Assembly: GCF_052065695.1 (NCBI RefSeq)
Contig: NZ_JBQHTM010000007.1
Coordinates: 39,788 to 103,787, forward strand
DNA from: Intestinimonas sp052065695
GTDB taxonomy: Bacteria > Bacillota > Clostridia > Oscillospirales > Oscillospiraceae
Direction of reading: 5' to 3'
Length of the DNA: 64,000 nt
The notes under the pieces are model-generated. The model did no database searches. It was given only the letters and a program-made list of their open reading frames with translations, and had not been told where the DNA came from. The translations under genes were made by a program, and so were the position numbers. Positions 15,919 through 23,071 of the stretch are shown here, piece by piece (positions within the stretch are counted from its first letter, which is position 1; the number at the start of each line of letters is the position of its first letter).

Positions 15919-16968
15919 TTGGCAAAGCGGCTGATCAAAAAGAAAAAGAAACGGCGAGGCTCTCCCCTGGGGCGGATGTTTCGCACCCTCTACCGGACGG
16001 TAGTGGTCCTCTCCGCTCTCATCGTGGTATTCTTCTGTGCCTACAAGGCTCTGGTGAAGCCCCCCGAACAGGCGGCGCCCCCCACCGCAGCAGTGCCCCA
16101 GCCCACCGCCGTGACCGATGACCCGGATACCGAGGAGGACGAGAGCGCCCTCCCCACTCCTACGCCGTTGGTACGCAAAGAGGGCTTTTACACCTTCCTG
16201 CTGGCGGCCACCGACGAGGGTGGCGGCAACACCGACACCATCATGGTGGTGGCCTATGACACGTCCAACCAGAAGATGGGGGTGGTCTCCATCCCCCGGG
16301 ACACACTGGTGGACCGGAAGATCCCCAAGATCAACAGCGTCTACGCCTCTGACGGCATTGACGGGCTCAAGGACGTGGTCTCCGACCTCATCGGCATCCC
16401 CATCGACCACTATGTGACGGTGAACCTCAACGGCTTCCAACGGCTGGTCAACGCCGTGGGCGGCGTGGACTTCTATGTCCCCTGCGACATGAACTACGAC
16501 GACCCCACCGCCAATCCCCCCCTCTCCATCCACTACAAGGAGGGCATGACCCACCTGGACGGCCAGGAGGCCATGGAGGTGGTCCGGTTCCGCCACAACA
16601 ACGACGGCAGCGGCTACACCGATGTGGGCCGCTCCCAGACTCAACAGAAGCTCCTCATCGCCGTGGGCAAAAAGGTGCTGGCAAATCCGGGCAAGATTGC
16701 CGACTACGTGGACATTTTCCTCAAAAACGTCAAGACCGATCTCTCCGCCACCGACATCATCTGGCTGGCCACCCAGGCCGCCGGCCTGGACCTGGACAAC
16801 GGCGTCTCCACCGCCACCTTACCAGGCAACGGTACCGTCCGCTACCGGGGTACCTCCTGGTGCTATCAGCTGGAGCGGGAGGAGTGTCTGGAGATCTTCA
16901 ATACCATGCTCAATCCCTACACCACCGAGATCACCATGGACATGACCAACATGCTCCAGGCATCGTAA
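15919..16968 (+). CDS. LytR-CpsA-Psr (LCP) family cell-wall ligase
   Basis: A 349-residue membrane-anchored enzyme that, in characterised members, joins wall teichoic acid or other anionic polymers to peptidoglycan. It has a very basic cytoplasmic N-terminus (K-K-K-K-K-R-R), one transmembrane helix at about 26-47, a Pro/Thr linker, then the LCP domain from about 88 with N-T-D-T-I-M-V, S-I-P-R-D-T and R-F-R-H-N-N motifs that hold the catalytic arginines and aspartates. The start is TTG 15919, with GAGAGGTTGGA upstream; nearby ATG codons are out of frame. In this organism it may supply the wall polymer to which SLH proteins bind. Confidence 0.9.
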   Translation: MAKRLIKKKKKRRGSPLGRMFRTLYRTVVVLSALIVVFFCAYKALVKPPEQAAPPTAAVPQPTAVTDDPDTEEDESALPTPTPLVRKEGFYTFLLAATDEGGGNTDTIMVVAYDTSNQKMGVVSIPRDTLVDRKIPKINSVYASDGIDGLKDVVSDLIGIPIDHYVTVNLNGFQRLVNAVGGVDFYVPCDMNYDDPTANPPLSIHYKEGMTHLDGQEAMEVVRFRHNNDGSGYTDVGRSQTQQKLLIAVGKKVLANPGKIADYVDIFLKNVKTDLSATDIIWLATQAAGLDLDNGVSTATLPGNGTVRYRGTSWCYQLEREECLEIFNTMLNPYTTEITMDMTNMLQAS

Positions 16969-16975
16969 GCAGAAC

Positions 16976-17009
16976 AAAGGCGCTCCGGACGGCAGTCCGG
17001 AGCGCCTTT
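16976..17009. terminator. Bidirectional terminator, LCP gene / cysK
   Basis: AAAGGCGCTCCGGAC-GGCA-GTCCGGAGCGCCTTT, a 15-bp perfect stem between two convergent genes. Confidence 0.85.
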
Positions 17010-17037
17010 CAGCGTGTCAAAAACCTTAGTTTTAATC

Positions 17038-17958
17038 TTACCCCTTCTGGAAGAGGGCGGTAGAGAGATAACGCTCACCGGTGTCGGGCAGGACGGTGAC
17101 GATGGTCTTGCCGGCAAATTCCGGCTGGGCGGCCAGGGACTTGGCGGCCCAGGCTGCGGCGCCGGAGGAGATACCCACCAGCAGTCCCTCAGCCTCTGCC
17201 AGGGCCCGGCCGGCGGCCATGGCCTCGTCTCCGGGAACGGTCACCACCCGGTCCACCACCGAGCGGTCCAGGGTGCCGGGCACAAAGCCGGCGCCGATGC
17301 CCTGGATCTTGTGGGGGCCCGGCTTGCCGCCGGAGAGGACGGGGGATTCGGCAGGCTCTACCGCCACCACCTGAATGGCGGGGTTCTGCTCCTTCAGGTA
17401 CCGGCCGGCACCGGTGATGGTGCCGCCGGAACCCACCCCGGCCACCAGCACGTCCACCTTGCCTTCCGTGTCCCGCCAGATCTCAGGGCCGGTGGCTTCA
17501 TAGTGGGCCTTGGCGTTGGCCGGGTTGTTGAACTGGTCGGGCATCCAGGCCCCGGGCAGGGTCTCCAGCAGCTCATTGGCCTTGGCAATGGCGCCCCCCA
17601 TGCCCTTGGCCCCCTCGGTGAGGACCAGTTCGGCCCCCAGGGCGGCCAGAAGGCTCCGCCGCTCCTGGCTCATGGTCTCCGGCATGGTGAGGACCACCCG
17701 GTAGCCCAGGATGCGGCCGATGTAGCTCAGGCCCACACCCGTGTTGCCGCTGGTGGGCTCCACGATGGTAGCGCCGGGCTTGAGTACCCCACGCTCCTCC
17801 GCGTCCCGGATCATGTAGAGGGCGGCCCGGTCCTTGGCCGAGGACAAGGGGTTGAAGGACTCCAGCTTGGCCAGCACCTTGGCGCCGGGGGCGTACCGCT
17901 CCAGGGCCAGGAGCGGGGTGTTTCCAATGAGGTCCAGAATGGAATGGGCAATACGCAT
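17038..17958 (-). CDS. cysK: Cysteine synthase (O-acetylserine sulfhydrylase)
   Basis: A 306-residue PLP enzyme making cysteine from O-acetylserine and sulfide. N-P-L-S-S-A-K-D-R (about 36-44) contains the PLP lysine, P-T-S-G-N-T-G (about 68-74) binds the substrate carboxylate, and G-V-G-S-G-G-T-I-T (about 174-182) binds the PLP phosphate. The length is normal for CysK. It stands alone behind its own promoter, in the same block as the methionine uptake genes and a CymR-like regulator. Confidence 0.94.
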   Translation of the reverse strand: MRIAHSILDLIGNTPLLALERYAPGAKVLAKLESFNPLSSAKDRAALYMIRDAEERGVLKPGATIVEPTSGNTGVGLSYIGRILGYRVVLTMPETMSQERRSLLAALGAELVLTEGAKGMGGAIAKANELLETLPGAWMPDQFNNPANAKAHYEATGPEIWRDTEGKVDVLVAGVGSGGTITGAGRYLKEQNPAIQVVAVEPAESPVLSGGKPGPHKIQGIGAGFVPGTLDRSVVDRVVTVPGDEAMAAGRALAEAEGLLVGISSGAAAWAAKSLAAQPEFAGKTIVTVLPDTGERYLSTALFQKG

Positions 17959-17985
17959 GGAATATGCCTCCTAAGTTTTTTTCTC

Positions 17986-18024
17986 AGTCTATCACAAAAA
18001 TCCGATTAATTCAATAGGAATTAA
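17986..18024 (-). promoter_or_regulatory. cysK promoter with overlapping palindrome
   Basis: On the minus strand TTGAAT (18014-18009) and TAGACT (17991-17986) are 17 bp apart. A 19-bp inverted repeat TTAATTC-N5-GAATTAA (18006-18024) overlaps the -35 box and is a plausible site for the CymR-like regulator encoded at 21298. Confidence 0.6.
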
Positions 18025-18033
18025 GGAAAAATA

Positions 18034-18066
18034 AGAAACCCGCTCCGGTGCTCGAAGCGGGTTTCT
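18034..18066 (-). terminator. Terminator after metQ
   Basis: AGAAACCCGCT and AGCGGGTTTCT arms with a GC-rich loop, followed on the minus strand by T-rich sequence. Confidence 0.8.
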
Positions 18067-18074
18067 GAGGTTCT

Positions 18075-18974
18075 TTAGAACACGGCGACCACAGCGCCGT
18101 CGTAGGTCTGGTCGATGAAGTCCTTGACCTCCTGGCTGCACAGGGCCTTGGCCAGAGCCTGAATGGCGGGATCGTCCAGACGGTCCTCCTTCACGGCCAG
18201 CACGTTCACGTAGGCGGTGGCGGCGGTGCCGTCGGCGGCCTCGATGGCCAGAGCGTCAGACACCTTCAGTCCGGCGTCGATGGCGTAGTTGCCGTTGATG
18301 ACGGCGATATCCACGTCCTGGAGGGTGGTGGGCAGCAGCTTGGCCTCCAGCTCCACGATCTCATAGTTGTGGGGGTTCTCGGCGATGTCGTCCTTGGTGG
18401 GCTCCAGGCCGCAGTCCTCGGTGAGGGTGATGAGGCCCTGCTCCTGGAGGAGCAGCAGGGCGCGGCCCTCGTTGGTGGTGTCGTTGGGCACGGCGATCTG
18501 GGCGCCGTCCTGGAGCTCATCCAGGCTGGCGGTCTTGCCGGCGTAGATGCCGAAGGGCTCGTAGTGGACCGCGGCGGCGCTGGCCAGGTGGGTGCCATAC
18601 TCCACGTTGAAGTTGTTCATGTAGGTGATGTGCTGGAAGTAGTTGGCGTCCAGGGAGCCGTCCTCCACGGCCTGGTTGGGCAGGATGTAGTCGTCAAACT
18701 CCACGATCTCCAGGGTGATGCCCTGCTCGGCCAGCAGGTCCTTCACCACCTCCAGGATCTCAGCGTGGGGGGCGGGGGAGGCGCCCACCTTCAGGGTGGT
18801 GCCGGACAGGTCGGTGGTGGCAGTCTCAGTGGGGGCAGCGCTCTCGGTGGGCCCAATCCAATCCCCGTTGGCGGTGGAGGTGGGGGTGGGAGTGGCAGTG
18901 GTGCCGCCGGAGCAGCCGGCCAGCAGGCCCACAGTCAGGGCGCCGGACAGGAGCAGAGAGGCAAATTTCTTCAT
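18075..18974 (-). CDS. metQ: D-/L-methionine-binding lipoprotein
   Basis: A 299-residue substrate-binding protein of the MetQ/NlpA family for the MetNI methionine ABC importer. A lipoprotein signal peptide ends at L-L-A-G-C (Cys 21), followed by a Thr/Pro linker and the family start L-K-V-G-A-S-P-A-P-H-A-E-I-L. D-A-N-Y-F-Q-H and A-V-I-N-G-N-Y-A are typical ligand-site segments. It is transcribed apart from metNI, with its own promoter and a T-box leader (19020-19335) whose specifier reads AUG. Confidence 0.95.
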   Translation of the reverse strand: MKKFASLLLSGALTVGLLAGCSGGTTATPTPTSTANGDWIGPTESAAPTETATTDLSGTTLKVGASPAPHAEILEVVKDLLAEQGITLEIVEFDDYILPNQAVEDGSLDANYFQHITYMNNFNVEYGTHLASAAAVHYEPFGIYAGKTASLDELQDGAQIAVPNDTTNEGRALLLLQEQGLITLTEDCGLEPTKDDIAENPHNYEIVELEAKLLPTTLQDVDIAVINGNYAIDAGLKVSDALAIEAADGTAATAYVNVLAVKEDRLDDPAIQALAKALCSQEVKDFIDQTYDGAVVAVF

Positions 18975-19019
18975 GGTTCATTCTCCTTTTTGTTTTTGAT
19001 CTTTCCCAGTTCGGAGCAC

Positions 19020-19335
19020 AAAAAAACGCCCTTGAATCAAATTCAAGGACGAAAGCCAACGCTTCGTGGTACCACCTTGCTTCACCTCTGCCTCACGACA
19101 GGGGCCTTATGGAGTACAAGCATACTCCTGCGCGCTTACGGGCGCACCCGTCACGACCTATGCGTTCCCGCAGTCAGCCGCACCGCTCCAAGGCCATCTT
19201 CAACAGGACCTTCCGTACCCGTTCCCACCATACCGGGCTCTCTGCAACGTATCTTCCCGCCTACTCTCCTCTTCTTCGCGTTTGAGGGGCGTTATTCAGT
19301 TCCGCTTGGGTTGCACCTAGTTTACAACCTGAAGG
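19020..19335 (-). ncRNA. T-box riboswitch (methionine) upstream of metQ
   Basis: On the minus strand the leader ends with AAGGTGGTACCACG (19078-19065), the T-box antiterminator sequence, then a terminator (CGTCCTTGAAT/ATTCAAGGGCG plus T7, about 19053-19020). Upstream is stem I with the AGAGAG element and the specifier context GAAG-ATG-GCC-TTGGAGC (specifier at 19197-19195), so it should read tRNA-Met. Uncharged tRNA-Met would stabilise the antiterminator and raise metQ expression. The class assignment is firm; the stem I details were traced by eye. Confidence 0.92.
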
Positions 19336-19347
19336 AGCTCCTGTCAA
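19319..19347 (-). promoter_or_regulatory. Promoter of the T-box/metQ transcript
   Basis: TTGACA (19347-19342) and TAAACT (19324-19319) with a 17-bp spacer on the minus strand, directly before the T-box leader. Confidence 0.8.
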
Positions 19348-19363
19348 GCGGGTATTATGCACC

Positions 19364-19402
19364 AAAAAGAGGGCCGGACAAACCGATGTGTTTGTCCGGC
19401 CC
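19364..19402 (-). terminator. Terminator after metI
   Basis: GGGCCGGACAAAC/GTTTGTCCGGCCC followed on the minus strand by TCTTTTT. It isolates metNI from the metQ transcript. Confidence 0.88.
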
Positions 19403-19410
19403 ATAGAATT

Positions 19411-20193
19411 TTACATGCCGTCTGGGATGCGGCGGTCCTGTTTAATCTTTTTCATGGCTACCTTGCGGCCACGCTTTTTGCCTCCCTTGTCGGAGAGACG
19501 GCGGTCCAGTCCCACGGCCAGACGGGTGCCAATGGTCTGGAAGATCTGGACCAGGATCACCAGCAGGATGACGGCGCCCCAGAGCACGATGTTCTGGTGG
19601 CGGGTATAGCCCCGGTTCAGGGCCATGGCGCCCAGACCGCCGCCGCCGATGGCGCCGGACATGGCGCCGTAGCTGAGGATGGTGACGAAGGCGGTGGCAA
19701 ATCCGGTGAGAAGAGAGGGGACGCACTCGGGCAGGATGACCTTGGTGATGATCTGGAAGGGGGAGCAGCCCATGGACTGGGCGGCCTCGATGATGCCCCG
19801 GTCCATCTCACGGATGGAGGCCTCTACCAGACGGGCCACAAAGGGGAAGGCGGCGATGAACAGCGGGACGATGGTGGCCTTGGTGCCGATGGAGGTGCCC
19901 AAAAGGACACGGGAGAGGGGGAATACCACCACCATCAGGATGAGGAAGGGCACCGAGCGCAGCAGGTTGACCACCACGTTGAGCACGGTCATCAGAGTCT
20001 TGGGTAGGGGCAGCACGCCGCCCTCCTCGCCCACCACCAGCAGCACGCCCAGGGGCAGGCCGATGATATAGGCAAAGATGGTGGCCAGCACGGTGGAATA
20101 GAGGGTCTCCCAGATGGCAAAGGGCACGTTGCTGATGAGGTACTGAACCTCTTCAGCCGCGTCAGGGCCCAGAAGAGCGAGAAATTCAGCCAT
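19411..20193 (-). CDS. metI: Methionine ABC transporter permease
   Basis: A 260-residue integral membrane protein with about five hydrophobic segments and the EAA-type loop (E-A-A-Q-S-M-G-C-S-P-F-Q-I, near 135-147) that docks on MetN. Its start overlaps the metN stop by 8 bp, so the two are coupled. The sequence order and length fit MetI of the MetNIQ system. The basic C-terminal tail (G-G-K-K-R-G-R-K) is a little longer than usual. Confidence 0.94.
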   Translation of the reverse strand: MAEFLALLGPDAAEEVQYLISNVPFAIWETLYSTVLATIFAYIIGLPLGVLLVVGEEGGVLPLPKTLMTVLNVVVNLLRSVPFLILMVVVFPLSRVLLGTSIGTKATIVPLFIAAFPFVARLVEASIREMDRGIIEAAQSMGCSPFQIITKVILPECVPSLLTGFATAFVTILSYGAMSGAIGGGGLGAMALNRGYTRHQNIVLWGAVILLVILVQIFQTIGTRLAVGLDRRLSDKGGKKRGRKVAMKKIKQDRRIPDGM

Positions 20194-21214
20194 GGTAGTC
20201 GCGCACCTCCTCCACCGTCACATCTTTTTGCGCTTTTAAGTAATTCATAGCCTTGGCGGCCTCGTTTTGGTCCTCGGGCAGGCCCAGCAGCATGGTGCCG
20301 AAGGCCTGGCCATTCACGTTCCGGGTATCGGCGCCCAGGATGTTCACCTTCACGCCGCAGTCGATGGCCAGAGAGGCGATCAGGGGCTCGTAGGAGGAGC
20401 CACCGTTGAAGGCGATGCGGACCACACCCGCCGGGGGCAGCTGGTCGATCTGGACGCCTTCCGGATAGACCAGCCGACGGCCGGCCTCGGTCTTGGGATT
20501 GGAAAAGACCTCCGCCACGGAGCCGGTCTCCACCATGTGGCCGTGCTCCAGAATGGCCACGTGGGTACAGATCTCCTCCACCACCGCCATCTCGTGGGTG
20601 ATGACCACCACGGTGATGCCCAGGCGGCGGTTGATGTCCTGGATGAGCCGCAGGATGCTGCGGGTGGTGGTGGGGTCCAGGGCGGAGGTGGCCTCGTCAC
20701 AGAGCAGGATCTTGGGGTTGGAGGCCAGAGCACGGGCGATGGCAATGCGCTGCTTCTGGCCGCCGGAGAGCTGGGAGGGATAGGCGTCCGCCTTGTCAGG
20801 CAGACCCACGGTGTCCAGCAGCTCCCGGGCCCGCTCCCGGGCCTTGGCCTTGCTCACTCCGGCGATCTCCATGGGAAAACAGATGTTGTCCAGGCAGGTG
20901 CGCTGCATGAGCAGGTTGAACTGTTGAAAGATCATGCTGATGCCCCGGCGGGCCTTCCGCAGCTGGGCGGGGGACAGGGTACACAGATCCACCGCCTTGC
21001 CGCTCTCATCCAGCAGGCCGTCAATGAGGACCTGGCCCGTGGTGGGCCGCTCCAGCAGGTTGATGCACCGGACCAGGGTGGACTTGCCCGCACCGGACAT
21101 GCCCACGATGCCAAAAATATCCCCCGTGGGGATGGTGAGATCCACGTCGGTCAGGGCCTGAAATTCTCCGTCGGCGGTGGGAAAGATCTTGGAAATGTGT
21201 TTGAGCTCAATCAC
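20186..21214 (-). CDS. metN: Methionine ABC transporter ATP-binding protein
   Basis: A 342-residue ATPase. Walker A G-M-S-G-A-G-K-S-T (about 38-46), signature L-S-G-G-Q-K-Q-R (about 142-149) and Walker B I-L-L-C-D-E-A-T (about 161-168) are intact. Residues from about 265 form the NIL domain that in MetN senses methionine and inhibits transport. The start is GTG at 21214, 9 nt behind GGGAGGA. It forms an operon with metI. Confidence 0.95.
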   Translation of the reverse strand: MIELKHISKIFPTADGEFQALTDVDLTIPTGDIFGIVGMSGAGKSTLVRCINLLERPTTGQVLIDGLLDESGKAVDLCTLSPAQLRKARRGISMIFQQFNLLMQRTCLDNICFPMEIAGVSKAKARERARELLDTVGLPDKADAYPSQLSGGQKQRIAIARALASNPKILLCDEATSALDPTTTRSILRLIQDINRRLGITVVVITHEMAVVEEICTHVAILEHGHMVETGSVAEVFSNPKTEAGRRLVYPEGVQIDQLPPAGVVRIAFNGGSSYEPLIASLAIDCGVKVNILGADTRNVNGQAFGTMLLGLPEDQNEAAKAMNYLKAQKDVTVEEVRDYHG

Positions 21215-21262
21215 GGGATGGATTCCTCCCTACTTTCTCTCTTTCACACGGACACAAAGGGT

Positions 21263-21292
21263 ATTGTATGCCCACAGGTCATGGCCTGTCAA
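21263..21292 (-). promoter_or_regulatory. Promoter of metNI
   Basis: TTGACA (21292-21287) and TACAAT (21268-21263) with an 18-bp spacer on the minus strand, just after the Rrf2-family gene. So metNI has its own promoter. Confidence 0.7.
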
Positions 21293-21297
21293 GCCGT

Positions 21298-21726
21298 TCA
21301 GCCCTCCCGGTCCGCCTTCCTGCGCTGGCGTGCCACCAGGTCGGCCAGGGTGATGTGGTCCACCACACCGGTCACCGCCTGCTGGATCTCCCGCCACACC
21401 TCCATGGTGACGCACTGGTCGGCACGGCAGCAGCACTCGCTGCCGTCCACACAGCTCACCGGGGCGAGGCTGCCCTCCAGAGGCCGGAGGATCTCCCCTA
21501 CCGTGTATTCCGCCGGATCGCGGGTCAAGAGATAGCCGCCCCCGGCGCCGCGGACACTGCGAACCAGTCCGGCCCGGGAGAGGGGGGTGACGATCTGCTC
21601 CAAATATTTATCGGAAATATCCTGCCGCTGGGCCACGTCCCGGAGCGGAACGGGGACGCCGGGGTCTGACAGCGCCAGATCCAGCATCAGCCGCAGGGCG
21701 TAACGGCCCTTTGTGGAAATTTTCAT
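21298..21726 (-). CDS. Rrf2-family regulator, CymR/IscR-like
   Basis: A 142-residue winged-helix regulator: M-K-I-S-T-K-G-R-Y-A-L-R at the N-terminus, the recognition region S-D-K-Y-L-E-Q-I-V-T-P-L, the G-A-G-G-G-Y-L-L wing, and a cysteine-rich loop with five Cys (C-V-D-G-S-E-C-C-C-R-A-D-Q-C) at about 92-105. IscR uses three Cys for a 2Fe-2S cluster; CymR of Bacillus represses cysteine and methionine genes together with CysK. The adjacency to metNI, metQ and cysK favours a CymR-like sulfur role, but the extra cysteines leave cluster binding possible. Confidence 0.85.
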   Translation of the reverse strand: MKISTKGRYALRLMLDLALSDPGVPVPLRDVAQRQDISDKYLEQIVTPLSRAGLVRSVRGAGGGYLLTRDPAEYTVGEILRPLEGSLAPVSCVDGSECCCRADQCVTMEVWREIQQAVTGVVDHITLADLVARQRRKADREG

Positions 21727-21770
21727 GGGAACCTTCCTCGCTCATTTTTTTGCAGTCTGCAAGTATGTGT

Positions 21771-21803
21771 TCCTATAATACCACAGGAATAGTATGTTTT
21801 CAA
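21771..21803 (-). promoter_or_regulatory. Promoter/operator of the Rrf2-family gene
   Basis: On the minus strand TTGAAA (21803-21798) and TATTAT (21780-21775) are 17 bp apart. The region reads TATTCCTG...TATAGGAA, a broken inverted repeat of the TTCCTAT type also seen at the cysK promoter, which suggests autoregulation. Confidence 0.55.
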
Positions 21804-21968
21804 GTGCGGCGCCAGATTTTGCTGCCTTTGCCAGACGGAGCCGGGTAAAAATCCGACCTGAGACCGGAAAAACGGGCCCAGCGGGACGTCAGGGCAGGGT
21901 ATGGCCCGGGGATGGAAAGGGCATGCAACTTTGAAGTGCGGGGCGTACAAGGGTGAGGAGGGATGCAA

Positions 21969-22970
21969 ATGGCAAGCGGATATACCGCGAATTATGGGCT
22001 GTGCCAGTGGCAACCAGAGGACAAGTTTTTACGGGAGGAGTTCAATGAGGACAACGCCAGGACAGATGCGGCCATCGCCGCGGCAGAGGCAAAAGGAAGT
22101 CAGGCCCTTGCCGGGCTGGAGCCTTTGAGCCAGAACGTTTATAGCCTGATCCTGCGGGATTACTACGAGAAGCTGGAGACCGGCTGGAAGAAAGCCCTGC
22201 TCTTTGACGGGTTCCTGGACAACAGCCGCATCCAGAGTCTCACCGGCGGGCTGACGCTGGGCGACAAGCGGCTGAGTCTTCAGGGCGTTGGGATGGGCAA
22301 TGTGGAGCTGGGGCTCAGCGGCGGCGCGGGCGGCCACATCGAAGAGACACAGACCATCACCGCCACCGGCAGCGGTACTCTGACTGGTTTTACCTTTGAG
22401 GTATACAGTGAGCTGCTCTTTACCTCGGAGGTGGTATCCAGCTATACGCTGACGGTCAATGGAGCGGTGGCGGCAACCGGAAGGGCGACCATCCCCAGCA
22501 TCGGTTCCCAGGCCACCATGACAAAGAGCTTCAGCTTTTCTCCCCAGCCTGTACTGAAAAAGGGAGATACCTTTTCCCTCAAGCTGCAGGCCAACGGCTC
22601 CGGCTATCACTATACACTGGACAGCGGGCTCTGCCTGGGCGGTACCTTCCGGGTCAGCTCCAGCAGCGGCACCGAGGGCCGCATGACCTCCAGGGCGGAG
22701 GAGCTGCCCGCGGCCGCCAGGGTGCTGGGCTGGGTGCGGCACAGCGGCGGCATCGTGGGTCTCTCCCTGCAAGACAGCGGCGGCACAGAACACGCCCTTA
22801 CAGTGGAGGCATCCCGGGACAGCGTCACGGTGCTGGGCGAGAACTGCCGGGAGACCTCCTTCCAGCTGACGAAGGATCTGGCCGCCGGGGCCTGGTCGGT
22901 GCTGCTGGACCTGGAGCTGGGGGAGGACAGCGAGGCCCACGTCTTTGATTACGGAGTCGCCTGGGTGTAG
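21969..22970 (+). CDS. Tail-fibre-like protein, paralogue 1
   Basis: A 333-residue protein of unknown function, paralogous to the gene at 38035-39018. Residues 1-35 (M-A-S-G-Y-T-A-N-Y-G-L-C-Q-W then F-L-R-E-E-F-N-E-D-N-A-R-T-D-A-A-I) resemble the attachment ends of phage tail fibres; then comes a conserved K-K-A-L-L-F-D-G-F-L-D segment (about 75-85), and the rest is beta-rich, Gly/Ser/Thr-rich and carbohydrate-binding-like. No signal peptide is visible. The second ATG (21969) is chosen because GAGGAGG lies 7 nt before it. It converges on the large SLH gene, as does its paralogue on the other SLH gene, so the pair may act together at the cell surface. There are no other phage genes nearby. Confidence 0.75.
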   Translation: MASGYTANYGLCQWQPEDKFLREEFNEDNARTDAAIAAAEAKGSQALAGLEPLSQNVYSLILRDYYEKLETGWKKALLFDGFLDNSRIQSLTGGLTLGDKRLSLQGVGMGNVELGLSGGAGGHIEETQTITATGSGTLTGFTFEVYSELLFTSEVVSSYTLTVNGAVAATGRATIPSIGSQATMTKSFSFSPQPVLKKGDTFSLKLQANGSGYHYTLDSGLCLGGTFRVSSSSGTEGRMTSRAEELPAAARVLGWVRHSGGIVGLSLQDSGGTEHALTVEASRDSVTVLGENCRETSFQLTKDLAAGAWSVLLDLELGEDSEAHVFDYGVAWV

Positions 22971-22997
22971 CCCACAGGAAAAATTGATATATGAGGA

Positions 22998-23033
22998 AAC
23001 CCCCGCCCGGGCCGAATGGCCCGGGCGGGGGTT
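22998..23033. terminator. Bidirectional terminator, tail-fibre-like gene / SLH gene 1
   Basis: AACCCCCGCCCGGGCC-GAAT-GGCCCGGGCGGGGGTT, a 16-bp stem between two convergent genes, with T-rich flanks. Confidence 0.85.
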
Positions 23034-23071
23034 CTCTTTATCAGACGATACCCTTATCTAAAAGGAACGCA

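Noticed and set aside
15680..15934. 84-codon frame in the nrdD/LCP intergenic region
   Set aside because: No ribosome binding site, no recognisable family, and it overlaps the start of the LCP gene.
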